Shown here: positions 35,222 through 48,083 of the stretch, piece after piece
Layout: the number at the start of each line of letters is the position of its first letter
How positions within the stretch are numbered: position 1 is the first letter of the stretch
Source of the DNA: Mercurialis annua
Taxonomy: Eukaryota > Streptophyta > Magnoliopsida > Malpighiales > Euphorbiaceae
DNA length: 64,000 nt
Direction of reading: 5' to 3'
Assembly (NCBI RefSeq): GCF_937616625.2
Contig: NC_065572.1
Coordinates: 36,545,653-36,609,652, forward strand
Translations under genes and position numbers: made by a program
The notes under the pieces: model-generated
Database searches by the model: none
What the model saw: the letters and a program-made list of their open reading frames with translations, nothing else
Told to the model about the DNA's origin: nothing

Positions 35222-38143
35222 TTTACAAACGTTACGAAACAAATCCAAACGTTTCACCTTTTTAGCGATTTAATCCAAACGTTTACAGACGTTACAAACA
35301 AATCCAAACGTCTCGCCTTTTTAGCAATTTAAGCCAAACGTTTAAAAATGTTATGAAAAAAATTAAACGTTTCACCTTTTTATCGATATAAGCCAAACGT
35401 TTACAAACGTTACTAATTAATACCACATTTAAAATGTTACGAAACAAATCCAAACGTTTCACATTTTTAGCGATTTAAGCCAAACCCTTACAAATGTTAC
35501 GAAACAAAACCAAATGTTTCACCTTTTTAACAATTTAAGCCAAACGTTTACAAACATTACGAAACAAATCAAAGCGTTCCGCCTTTTTAGCAATTTAAGC
35601 CAAATGTTTACAATGTTTCGAAACAAATTCAAGCGTTTCACCGTTTTAGTAATTTATGTCAAATGTTTACAAACATTACAAAACAAATCCAAGAATTTCA
35701 CCTTTTTAGCAATTTAAGCCAAATGTTTACAAACATTACGAAACAAATTCAAAGGTTTCACCTTTTTAGCGATTTAAGTCGAACGTTTCAAACGTTACGA
35801 AACAAAACCGAACATTTCGACTTTTTAGCAATTTAAGCCAAATGTTTACAAACGTTGCGAAACATATCCAAACGTTTCCCCATTTTATCGATTTAAGCCA
35901 AACATTTAAAACGTTACGAAACAAATCCAAAAAATTCACATTTTTAGCGATTTATGCCTAACGTTTACAAAATTTACAAAACAAATCCAAACGTGTCGCC
36001 TTTTTAGCGATTGAAGCCAAACGTTTACAAACGTTACGAAACAAATTTAAACATTTCACCTATTTAGCGATTTAAGCCAAACGTTTTCAAACATTATGAA
36101 ACAGAACAAAATTCTACACCTTTTTAGCAATTTAAGCCAAACGTTTACAAACGTTACAAAACATATCCAAACGTTTTCCCATTTTAGCGATTTAAGCCAA
36201 ACGTTTAAAACGTTACGAAACAAATTCAAAAAATTCACCTTTTTAGCGATTTATGCCAACATTTACAAACTTTTCGAAACAAATCCAAACGTTTCACCTT
36301 TTAGCGATTGAAGCCAAACGTTTACAAATGTTACGAAACAAATATAAATGTTTCACCTATTTAGCGATTAAAGCCAAACGTTTACAAACATTACGAAACA
36401 AATCCAAACGTTTTATCTTTTTAGCGATTTAAGCCAAACGTTTACAAAGTTTAGGAAACAAATACAAACGTTTCACCTTTTTAGCAGTTTAAGCCAAATG
36501 TTTACAAACGTTACGAAACAAATCCAAGCGTTTAACCTTTTTAGCAATTCAAACGTTTACAAACTTTACGAAACAAATCCAAGCGTTTCAACTTTTTAGC
36601 AATTTAAGCCAAACGTTTACAAACGTTACGAAACAAATCCAAATGTTTTACCTTTTTAGCGATTTAAGCCAAACGTTACAAACATTATAAAACAAATCCA
36701 AGAGTTTCACCTTTTAAGCAATTTAAGCCAAACGTCTACAAAAGTTACGAAACAAATCCAAGCGTTTCACCTTTTTAGCAATTTAAGCCAAACGTTTACG
36801 AACGTTACGAAACAAATCCAAGCGTTTCACCTTTTTACCAATTTATGGCAAACGTATACAAACGTTACGAAAGAAATCCAAATGTTTCACCTTTTTAGCG
36901 ATTTAAGCCAAACGTTTACAAACGTTACGAAACAAATCCAAATGTTTCACCTTTTTAGCGATTTAAGCCAAACATTTACAAACGTTACGAAACAAATCCA
37001 AACGCTTCACATTTTTAGCGATTTAAGCCAAACGATTACAAAATGTTAAGAAACAAATCCAAACGTTTCACCTTTTTAGCGATTTACGCCAAACGTTTAC
37101 AAACGTTACGAAACAAATCCAAACGTTTCACCTTTTTAGCGATTTAAGCCAAACGTATACAAATGTTATGAAATAATTAGCGATTTATGCCAAACGTATA
37201 CAAACGTTACGAAACAAATCCAAACGTTTCACCTTTTTAGTGATTTACGCCAAACGTATACAAACATTGCGAAACAAATCCAAACGTTTCACCTTTTTAG
37301 TGATTTAAGCCAAACGTTTACAAACGTTACGAAACAAATCCAAACGGTTCACCTTTTTAGCGATTTAAGCTAAACATTTGCAAACGTTACGAAACAAATC
37401 CAAGTGCTTCACCTTTTTAGCGATTTAAGCCAAACGTTTACAAAATGTTACTAAACAAATCCAAACGTTTCTCCTTTTTAGCAATTTAAGCCAAACGTTT
37501 ACAAACATTACGAAACAAATCCAAACGTTTCGCCTTTTTACCGATTTAAGCCAAACGTTTACAAACGGTACGAAACAAATCCAAACGTTTCACCTTTTTA
37601 GCGATTTAAGCCAAACGTATACAAATGCTACGAAACAAATCCAAACGTTTCGCCTTTTTAGCGATTTACGCCAAACGTATGCAAACGTTACGAAACAAAT
37701 CCAAATGTTTCGCCTTTTTAGCGATTTTCGCCAAACGTATACAAACGTTACGAAACAAATCCAAACATTCCACCGTTTTAGCGATTTAAGCCAACGATTT
37801 AAGCAAAACGTTTACAAATGTAACAAAACAAATCCAAATGTTTCACCTTTTTAGCGATTTAAGCCAAACATTTACAAACGTTACGAAACAAATCCAAACG
37901 CTTCACCTTTTTTGCGATTTAAGCCAAACGTGTACAAAATGTTACGAAACAAATCCAAACATTTCGCCTTTTTTAGCAATTTAAGCCAAACGTTTACAAA
38001 CGTTACGAAACAAATCCAAACGTTTCGCTTTTTTGGCGATTTAAGCCAAACGTTTACAAACATTACGAAACAAAACCAAATGTTTAAAACGTTACGAAAC
38101 AAATCCAAACGTTTCACATTTTTAGCGATTTAAGCCAAACCTT
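35222..38143. repeat. 60-bp satellite array, block 5 (forward)
   Basis: About 49 forward monomers. Those at 36780-37780 are among the most uniform in the window and include a sub-variant with aaacgtatacaaacg. The array ends abruptly inside a monomer (ccaaacctttaca) joined to the truncated LTR of element E. Confidence 0.95.
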
Positions 38144-38236
38144 TACACTAACATATGTATATAGTACCGCGAGGCCAGTTCATACCAGGTACAGTAGCTA
38201 AAGCCCGCGAGGTTTTGAACAGTTAGTGTAAATATT

Positions 38237-38308
<72 letters not shown>

Positions 38309-38449
38309 GTATATTTGCTTCTGTTGTGTCGTGGTATTTGTTTATTATTTGCGAAAAATTTATAGTGGTTTGAGGCTTACTACGGGTTCCGGAGCTACCA
38401 CTCCCGTTCCCCAGCGCCGGTTACTGCTCAATTCTTTTGAGTCGTGACA
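38144..38449 (+). repeat. Truncated 5' LTR of element E
   Basis: Matches the last ~288 bases of the 3' LTR (47937-48224), from ctaac.tatgtatatagtaccgcg to gtcgtgaca. The upstream ~2.2 kb is missing and satellite abuts directly, with taca shared by both sides at the junction. It contains a (TA)n run of about 67 bases (38239-38305) against about 50 in the 3' LTR. Confidence 0.88.
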
Positions 38450-38453
38450 ATGT

Positions 38454-38465
38454 TGGTATCAGAGC
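38454..38465 (+). other. Primer-binding site of element E
   Basis: Reads TGGTATCAGAGC, canonical initiator tRNA-Met complement, four bases after the LTR end. Confidence 0.9.
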
Positions 38466-39114
38466 AGTTGGTCCAGTTACCAATTCAAGTTTGTTTCAGT
38501 GTTTATTTTAGAGTAGTTAGTCCAGTTACCACTGCAAGTTTGTTTCAGTGTTTTGTCTGAGTGTCTGTTTGATTTGGGATATTCTGTCAGTAAGTAAACC
38601 TAGGAACTACTGCAGCAAAAGAGTCGGACCTTAGTTGCTTGTATTTGTTTGATATGTGTATTAGCAGTATGTGGCATAGCGCGCGAATCAGGGTTATTAA
38701 GCTAATAAGTTATTAGTATCTGCGTATACGAACGACTGAGGCAACTAAGTGTTTACTACTTGCGCTAGAATTACTAAATGGTTATTTGCTTGCGAACTAC
38801 ATGCAGTTGGATTAAATGCTAAATGATTACAGTATCTTATCAGTTAATATTGGGATTGCGTGTGGAAATGGGCTCAGATGCTCGCTTATGTTTGAAATTG
38901 TTTCTTTTCAGCATGTCTGGACAAAACAAGAGCTCAGTCACACGCTGCTGAAGAACGGAATGAAGTAGGCGAACCATCTGGTGTCCATCAGAACGGATTC
39001 CACGCAGATATTAGAAGATCGCTAGAAATTTATCAGAATGGTTATATGTCTGTATCAGAGATTGGTAGTTCTTCTGGAGCCAGAGGTAGAACCCATTCGC
39101 CATAAATAAAGTAT

Positions 39115-39745
39115 AGTGAGGAAGAAGAGGATCATGAGGAAGATCCGGAGGGAGATCCGGAGGAGGATCCTGAAGAGGATCCAGAGGAGGACCCAGAAGA
39201 GAACCTAGAGGAAGAATTAGAAGAAGAGGATTTTGAGGAAGAGGAACTGTTAGATGAATCAGACATTGAAGAATACAAAAGTGAGCATTTCTGGTCTAGG
39301 GTGTGGAGATACCGCAATTTGAGAGAAGACGCAGAAATAGCAAACGATCAGGCACAAATAGCTCTAAACCAAGTTAGGAGGCAGATGCTCTCCTTCTCTC
39401 TGAGGAATGCTAACAGTAGGGCTGTATTCTTCTGATTTTCTACGAATGGTTGAGGGAGTCCCCGATCTGAACGAAGATAACAGAACTATCAACCGTAGAT
39501 ACGTCAGAGGCTTAGGACCTGAGTATGGTGAGCTATATGAGTATGTAGGTGAACATTTTGGGACGCTTACTATGATGGCCCGTAGGATCGAGACTGACTG
39601 TCAGTGGGAGGGCGATCCCGTTCGACCCTTCTATTTTAGGCGTGAGTTTCATCCTAATTACGTCAACCCATCCTCTGGTATTAAGACTAACCCCCACTTT
39701 ATGCATAGAGGCGGAGGCAACTCCGGTAGAAGAGTTAGGGGCTGA
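39115..39745 (+). pseudogene. gag: gag relict of element E with acidic leader
   Basis: Two overlapping frames. The first (39115-39435) encodes a strikingly acidic segment, repeats of EEDPEEDPE, then a charged helix-like stretch (QAQIALNQVRRQM). The second (39407-39745, one base shifted) contains INRRYVRGLGPEYGELYEYV and ARRIETD. That part aligns by eye with the Gag core of the Tekay elements ([17 protein letters not shown]). There is no zinc knuckle. The codons just before 39115 contain stops, so no start can be assigned. The acidic leader has no counterpart in the other Gag proteins here, which begin with basic and Gly/Arg-rich sequence. Confidence 0.6.
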
Positions 39746-42118
39746 CACACTGGCGTAGTCATTAGGGAACCTAGCGTTCCGCATCAGGCACCTCAAGGTA
39801 TTAGCGATTTATATGCTTTGTGTATTTGTGTTTATGTGGTTGAATTACTGTATATATATTTTTGTTGCATTGCATAATAGAGTATAATAATTAGGATATA
39901 CCTATAGGATAATACTTCAGATAGCGAAAAGATATAGGAAGAGATGTCGCCGGTGACGTACCTAATAAAAGAACATATAAACATGATTTACGATAACAAT
40001 CATATAATAAACAATACATAATACATTATCGCGAACGTGATTCCTATATTACGTTCTAGAAGTCGTAAAGGAAAAGATGGGCTACTAAAAAGGGAATCAA
40101 TGTAGAACATCGGTACCTGCGTTTGTATATGACATGATACAGTGTATCGAAGCAGTGGATGTAGTGATTACAACAATAGGGAACTTTGACTCGAATTGAG
40201 TAATCGGAGATATGGAAAAAGAGGTGATATGACAGAAGAATAGTCAGGGAAAACGACAGTAGGTGACATCAATATAAAAATTTGAAATGTACTCAATAAT
40301 AATAAAGAAAGCCGTTAATAGTCGCATAGTGTACAAACTGGGATAAACTTATGTTTTACGAAAAGTATGATTTTTTTTAAGATTTTTCAAAATAAAATTG
40401 TGCTCAGTCATCGTAGATGGCATCGCATAATCACGATAGGACTGCATAAAAGAATGATTTTCAAAATCTTAGATCATGCATCATATCTTTACAAAGATAA
40501 AGAAAATGCAATTTTGAGCAACCCTTTAGTGATGAGAGGTGTCATCACTCTGAGCTACAATTGTATGGACGATTTCAAATGATTTATGAAAAGTAGTTTA
40601 AAAAAGCTGGCCAGCCAAAGGATGTTTTGAAATCTTTGTGTTCAGTAAGTGAACTCAGATGTGAAACTCTGGATCGGATAATAAACGATTCTTAATAAAT
40701 GAGGATAATACTTGTAAAAGAAATCCCAATAACGGAATTAAGCCATGTTAACGATTAATTACAACAAAGCTAACGAGGCTAAGGTAAAATGCAAATAAGG
40801 AGTTATCGCCGGAGAGCATACGCAGTCAAGGTGCGATGCATTGGAAATGCCTGAGTATACAATATATGTCCTCATGTTAGAACAAAGGATGAAATGACAT
40901 AGAGTCATGTTAGACGAAAGAAAGGAAGTAAAGGATACGAAACGACGGAGAAGACGATCTTGTATGGTGTGAAGGTTCAAAGTTAGATGGATCAAGAGAT
41001 AAACGATGTTATATGACTAATATCAAGTGAAGCTACTCACATCAGTATTAGAATTATGAGTGCGTTAACAGAAAGGGGAAAAGTAAAAGAGAAGAACCCA
41101 AGTATAAAGATAAAGACTACGTATATAGACATACGTATCAGTAAATGTAAGAATGGGGAAGAACATGGAAGAAAGTATGATAGAAAATGCATGTATTCCC
41201 GAAATCTAGCAAGATGATTAGAAAAGTGGAAAGTTCTAGAAATATATTAGAAGGATTGTCGGAATAGAACAGTAGTAATAAAGATGTTATAAACGGGGAG
41301 AAGACGTAATGGATATAATAAATAAACAATAAGACGATACTTCATTGCTATTGGACAGATAGGAGTGTACTATATATAGGAAGCCACGATGTCATAAGGA
41401 CGAAAGTCGGTATTAATACAAAAAAGGCTAAATTCCTTAAGACAATTAAAGCTACGTTATAAGTACTAAAGAGGCATAAGGTGCATAGGATAACAAAATT
41501 GAAACTATTCACTAATTTGGGAATTACAAAGTCAAGTACAATCTAAATGTTCAGAATAATCGGAAGACATTTTAAGAAGTAGATGAAAGACATAATAAAG
41601 ATAAACTAAGGAACGATCACCATTAGTGCTAAGATAATATTTTGAAGAGTGAAACTATTCGAAAGTAAAAAAGTAGAAGTATAAGATGAAAGAGAAAGTT
41701 GTTTATATAGTGAGAAGGAATTATGATAGAGGAAGTGATGAAAACCTATAGGATTGTCGGATTTAGGAAAACTTAAGTACAAAAGAAGATAAGTTATTAA
41801 AGATCTATTAAATCAGTTAAAGATTAAAGGTAATGATGAAGTTACGCGAAAGTTAGTTAGTAATAAGAATTCTTAAGAAAGTTAGATGTTAAGAAACATA
41901 TGAAATTCTTATGAGATCAACGTAAATAAGGAATCGTGAAGTAAAGGAAAGACAACTTTGACTGATAAGTCAATAAGAGACTCGAAACGATCTTTAAAGG
42001 AGCAACTAGAGGGAAGTAAAGAGGATAAGAATACGGATAGTATCAGCAAATAAAAACAACTCTACAAGCTACACGATCGAAAGTAATGTGAAGCAGCACG
42101 TTTAAGGCAATGGTAAAG
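39746..42118 (+). other. Non-coding interior of element E
   Basis: AT-rich, with purines strongly favoured on the plus strand and no frame over about 71 codons. A stretch at 40531-40552 (gatgagaggtgtcatcac) recurs with few changes in element F at 57112-57132, so part of this interior is shared by the two elements. Ends in taaag (42114-42118), the left target duplication of the solo LTR. Confidence 0.6.
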
Positions 42119-45054
42119 TGTCACGACCCATTTTCATGAATCGCGACCGGCGCTAGGGTATGGGTAATGTAGTACCAAAATCCGTAGCTAGCCTTTCAAT
42201 TAACAATATAAACACATAAACCTGCCGAAAACCAATGCTCGGGAGCAACCGAGACTTCAGCCTAAATTTAGCAGTTATAATATTCAATAGTTAATATAAC
42301 ATGCTTATCCAATTCCGAGTCTAAAATAGATTTATCATAAACCAATGTAAATAATATAACATGCCAAAGCAATATAACCAGTCGAACCAATCCGACGAAA
42401 TATATAATAATAATAAAGACGTCTAGTTACTACTGCGGTCTAAGAATAAAACAGTTTTACAGTTTATCAAAAATAAATGGAACCTCCGAGGAAAAGTAAA
42501 TGCGGAGATCACCAGACTCTCTCAGATCATATCCCTGGGGAAAATTGGGAAAACAACGGGGTCAGATATACTGAGATGAGTTTATACCACTATCTACATT
42601 TATTAAGTGGAAAACCTTTAAAACCGTTTAAAACATTTAATAACGATTTTACGAATAATAGTTGGAACCCTAATCCACAATTCTAAATAATAAACATAAT
42701 CCAACAGGTCTGGTCCCGAGAGCTGAGCTACACCGAATTACCACTGACCACACTTATACCAGAGTCCCGAGAGCTGAACTACACCGAGTTACTCTACTTG
42801 GTCCCGAGAGCTATGCTCACACCGAGTTACCACATTACCATAATTACCTTTCCCAGATCATTACCGGTGCGCACGCAGTCCTAATGATGCCCATTAGGTG
42901 GCATGTTCCAACTAAGAGTCATAATATAAAAACAGTTCGAAATATACGTACAGTATATATATTTAATATTAAAATAACAATTTACTTAATAAAGCGGTAA
43001 ATAGTAAGTACAAACTCACTGCTTGCTAATTCACGTGATAACCGGCAAGCAACTAATCCTGGTTCGCCTTTGAAGCACGAACAATAGACGGGTCTAGACA
43101 AATAAAATGATTATTAAAAACAGACCCTAACTCTAGAGAGTACTAGACACCACATAGGACTAGCACAATTAACACGCTGGAATAAACAGTCCAAAACAAC
43201 ACAAAATACCCAATAGGTAGAAACTTTCAATCAATACAAGTCTATTGAGTTCTTATTTTAAAATCCATTTCATAAAATATTATTTAAATAATAAATTAAT
43301 ATAAATTCCAAAAATAATGGGTTAGCCGAGTTACCGATAACTGCCAGGCTAACCTCAAATGGCCGGCGACCCAAGTCTAACCTGACCCACACATTTGTCC
43401 CAAATTATAAACCACGGTTTATAATTTAAGAATAACCAATTGATTAATGTTTAAAACGGAACTCAATAACTTAAAATCCAAGTAATCAATAGTTACTAAT
43501 AATTTATTTAATTAAAAATAAATTAAAAAAAATGTTTAAAATCTTAAAACGTCAAATTGACACGTCTAGTTAATAAATTCCAAAATTTCATAATTACCCG
43601 AGTAATTATAAATAATTGCTTAAAAATATAATTATCGCCTCCCATTTATAATAACCACAATAAAGTTATTAATAAATAAAAATAATATTATTTTTAGATT
43701 TTAAAATAATGCTATCAAATTGTCAAATTAGAAATCGAAACGATATTAGAAAGTTCGGTTTTAATCGGCAAATAAAATAAATTAATATCCTTTGATTACT
43801 CATAAATAAGTATCAACCAATAACATTTAAGGAAAATTAATTCCATAATGAAACAAAATAAACAAACCAAAATAAAATAATGGCCACCCAAATTCACCAA
43901 ATAATTCTGCCAATTACACTTCACATTTTAAAAATCAAGAATTAACCCAACACTTAATGAAATTTGTCCAGCCGTCATAATAAAATTTAGTGGCCCACCC
44001 TCATCATCAACCTAATATAAATGAATTAGAAAAAAAACCAACGCATGCTTAACAACACAATCCCCGCCCAAACTTTTTCTTTGCCATTTGAATATTACCA
44101 TACAGTGACCGAAAATCAGTTGAACAACTGAGACCCCAAATCATATTTGAACAAAACCCATTCCTTACAATCATCATCCTTAAGCAAAATTTAGAATTAA
44201 ATCATGAACTTAAACAAATCACAGTGACAAACCAAATAACATATTAATAGCTTTCTTGACTTCCAAAAAAAACAACTGATCACGTCTCAATCTTAACAAC
44301 AACATATCAATTGAAGACTCTCTTAGATCATAATTAAGATAAGAGCTTGAGTAGTCCTAGAAATTAAGGAATTATCGGCAGAAAAAAATAGAATTCAAAC
44401 TCAGCTAAAATACTAATAAAACTATGAAACGACGGCACGGATAACGGAGAGATTAACGTACCGATTTCAATTCCGAAAGTTAAAGAATAAAGAGGACATA
44501 GTCTTCTATCGCTGGGACGAGAAGGATCTCGATTTGGTTCTAAAACGAACGAGAACGAGTTAAGAAATGGAAGTATCGATTATTAACAAAAACTGAAAAC
44601 AAGATTAAAACTTACCGATTCAAAACTAATGAGAGATGGGTTGAACGAATAATTTCAGAGAACTTGAGGTATTAAGTGACGGGTAGGGTTTTGTGTAAAG
44701 TGTGGAATGAATTATGGTTTTAAAACGGTTTTAAAAAGTTAAATATACATAATTATGAAGAGGAATGGAATACGCAGTAAACAATGCTGCTCCTTTAACA
44801 ATAGAAATGGTCTTGGACCCTTGCAAGATGTTAACGTGGGCTGAATGAATGGCCCAATGCATGAGTAAGAAGGAAAGACAAAGTGCATGGGCCAATGTAT
44901 GCATATGTTTCTACAGCTCGAATGCAAAATGGTAAATGAAATTAACACGATCGAACCTCGACCAAATCAACGAAAAACTCACAAAATTATTGAAAGCTCG
45001 ACGGAAAAAAAGTCAAAAATAAAAAAAAATGAAAAAAAAATAAGGGATATTACA
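42119..45054 (-). repeat. Solo LTR 'D' of the Tekay-type family
   Basis: 2936 bp, tgtcacgaccc..gggatattaca on the plus strand, flanked by a perfect 5-base duplication taaag (42114-42118 and 45055-45059). It shares the U5 half with LTR-A/B/C, including the triple gagagctgagctacacc repeat at about 42715-42836. It is clearly diverged in the U3 half and lacks the palindrome cluster. No internal sequence remains, so it arose by intra-element LTR recombination. The 69-codon frames inside it are not genes. Confidence 0.92.
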
Positions 45055-45059
45055 TAAAG

Positions 45060-45746
45060 GCTGAAGGATCACGAACAACAACACGACACGAAGTTCACAG
45101 TAGCAAAAAGGAAGGGAAAAAGAAGACTAAAGGTAATAGAAGGTATATCGAACTTAACTTCTATAAGAAAGAGCGATTAAGGTAGACGGAGTATAACCCA
45201 AAAAGGGATGATTAAAAGAAGCTAAATGTCTGAAAGTGAAAGAAATAGAAGTAATAAATAGAGTTAACAACTTAAGAAAGGAAGAAGATAAGGGAGGATG
45301 ACAGTAAGGATATGGTCATAAACTTACAACTATATAAGCAAATGCTCATAAATGTATGAGTAAAGCAAATGTTTCATCAAGAGAGAAGTACTAAATCGAT
45401 GAGATACTAATCAAAAGATTATACGACGCTAAGGATAATCTGAGGAAAGATCCTGACTAAAAGGGCAGTGATGCAAGTATTGCGATATCAAAGATACATC
45501 TAAGGTGACGCTACTTTGAGAAGATTCTCAGCTACGCGATGGCAAGGAGATACTATAAGCAGAATAGATAATCGATTAACAATAAGTACAAAATCACAGC
45601 TATAGGTGAAGAGCTAAGAGTTAAAGTAAAAGAAGAAACTATGACTAACGCGTAGTAATGGACGTCAAGAAAAGCATAAGTAAAATTTTAAAGTTTCAAC
45701 AAGTCTTATGAAAATTCGAGGACGAATTTTTATAAGGGGGGAAGAA
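45060..45746 (+). other. 3' part of element E interior with polypurine tract
   Basis: Continuation of E after the solo LTR. No frame is recognised. The end, ttcgaggacgaatttt (about 45715-45730) followed by aaggggggaagaa (45734-45746), matches the pre-LTR segment of the Tekay units and of F, and provides the plus-strand primer. Confidence 0.75.
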
Positions 45747-48029
45747 TGTAATACCCCAAAAGATTAAATTATCTAATTTGACCACGTGTCCAGTTTTGAG
45801 TTGCCGGAATGGTAATATCGTAAAGATTTTCGAGGAATCAAGATAAATAAACTTCAAGTAGGTCAGTTTCGAGAAGTTAACGACGAGGTACTTAATATTA
45901 TATCCTAGTTGGAAAGTAGGAATTGGAATTAAAGGAAAAATGTCAAGAAATATTCCAAAATGAAGTTCAGGGACTAATGTAGTAATTTAACCACTATGTT
46001 TCGAAAATAGAAATTTATAGATTTTAACGGAAAAATATTTATATCGGATTCGTATTATTTATTGGATATAAATAATATGTATAGGGTGTAATTCAAGTGT
46101 TTAGTTAATTTAGTTATGGACTAAATTGTATAAAAGAAAAGTTTGAAATATAAGTTGTAACAAATAAACAAAACAAGGCTTAAAGAAGCACTTTAACCTT
46201 AATATATAAGGTTATGTTTATGAATAATGAAATCAGAAGAAGAAGAGAGAAAGGCTCCAGAAACTTCATTCACCGATCGAATATCGTCGTTTCGCCGCCG
46301 TTTCTCCGTTCGACGTCCGATTCGAGCGATTTTCGCGTCAATCTCTTCAGAATCTCGTCCTCTATCAATATCAAGCTTTGTTTTAAAGTAAAGCTTCGAG
46401 AATTTTGGTTAAAATTCGAAATATATGGCCGTTTTGGTGAATTTTGCGTATTAGGATTGAATTTGACGTTTTTGAGGTTATTTTGACGTTTTGGTGAAAA
46501 CGGAGTTACGGGTTTTGAATAGGAAAGTGTTATAAGAATGACGGAATGGACGAAAAGCCCCGGAAATCGATTTTTTGGGGGCTGCACTCGGTGTGCGATC
46601 GCACACCGAAGTGTGTGAACGCACACTACACTGTGCGGACGCCAGTGACCTTGTGCGCCGCATAGTGGGTCCATGGGGACCAAAATGGGATCTTAGCCCT
46701 AATTGAGCGGGATATCAATATTTTTGAATATTAGACACTAAAAACGATTAAGGACCCCGATAATTTAAAAGTAAAGTTTTAGCTCGACGTTTTCGATAAT
46801 TAAAGATAACGAGAAACGTTAAGAGTGTTATATGATTTTCGAATACGAGAAATAGAGTTCGGTATATCGTGAATACAATAAAGGAATATCGAGTTCACGA
46901 ATAATATTAAAAATGAAACTAAACCCTAGAAGTTGAAAGTACTATACGTAAAACACGCGATTCACGTCTAATTATTAAACGTTAATTATTATGTATCAGA
47001 CGTGCAAGCGAGCAAAGAGGCCAGTAGTCGTGGGATCGCGAGAGCATATCATTTCATCGATCACGTCATTGATTGGATTGCAGTTTTTGTGAGTTGCACT
47101 TTACTTTCGCGTATTATATATATATTAAAGTTATTTTACATAGATATGTATATTGTTTATACGCATCGCATGATATATGTTTCTATCGAATTTATATACG
47201 AGAGACCAGTATACAATCCGAAGAAACTAGCTACCTATTGGATGTCAGTAGGCTGTGTGATCACCAGTATCGAGTCGGTATAGCGTGTTTGCATTTGAGA
47301 AATGATATGATATATACATGTATGATATGATATGAATATGAATTTCGAAGTTGGATAATGAATTCGATACGAGTGAGTACTTGGCTATGGTGTAGTCTGG
47401 AGTCCCCGTATCTAGTGAGTTGGACTCACACTTTAGGATTAAGAATTGGGTCGCGATCGACGAGGCAGAGTGTGAATACTCCCGGGTCGGACCAATTGGA
47501 TCAGTATGATATGATCATTCGAAAGTTGTGTCGCATGCTAGGATATTAGTTTCGGACGGATCAAATACATGTTTATATATATTACTTTTATATTATTGTT
47601 TTATTGTAATGCGATGCTATGTTTTATAATAATATCGTTAGTTAAAATGTAAACTCACTCAGTATTTTTCCAAAACTGACCCCTCACATTTGATGTCTTT
47701 CAGGTTCTTAGCATCTGGCCCTAGTTAGAAGACAGTTTTGGAATCCAGAAGTCAGCTATATATGTATAGTCCTCAGACTTCTGTGAGTGCTGCAGTAGTG
47801 GTGTAGTGTTGACAGAGTCGTAGCTTAGACAGCAGTACATTTTGACTGTACATAACACTTGCTGTCTTGTTTATATTTTTGTAGGTTACATGTATTATAT
47901 TTTGTTCACGGCACCAGATGCTGGTGATATGTCTAATACACTAACTTATGTATATAGTACCGCGAGGCCAGTTCGAACCAGGTAAGGTAGCAAAAGCCCG
48001 CGAGGTTTTGAACAGTTAGTGTAAATATT

Positions 48030-48083
<54 letters not shown>

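Noticed and set aside
24923..38143. CRISPR array (regular short repeats)
   Set aside because: Units are directly adjacent with no unique spacers, the setting is plant nuclear DNA, and there are no cas genes.
38239..38305. (TA)n run as a regulatory or cruciform element
   Set aside because: Also present, with a different length, in the other LTR of the same element; ordinary microsatellite length change.
39132..39317. Serine/glycine-rich minus-strand protein
   Set aside because: Antisense reading of the acidic Gag leader repeats (gaggatcc-type codons); no start context or conservation.
46214..46486. Leader protein gene in the LTR of element E (and 61440-61679 in F)
   Set aside because: Short Arg/Ser-rich frames within U3/R of LTRs, not similar enough between E and F to suggest a conserved product.
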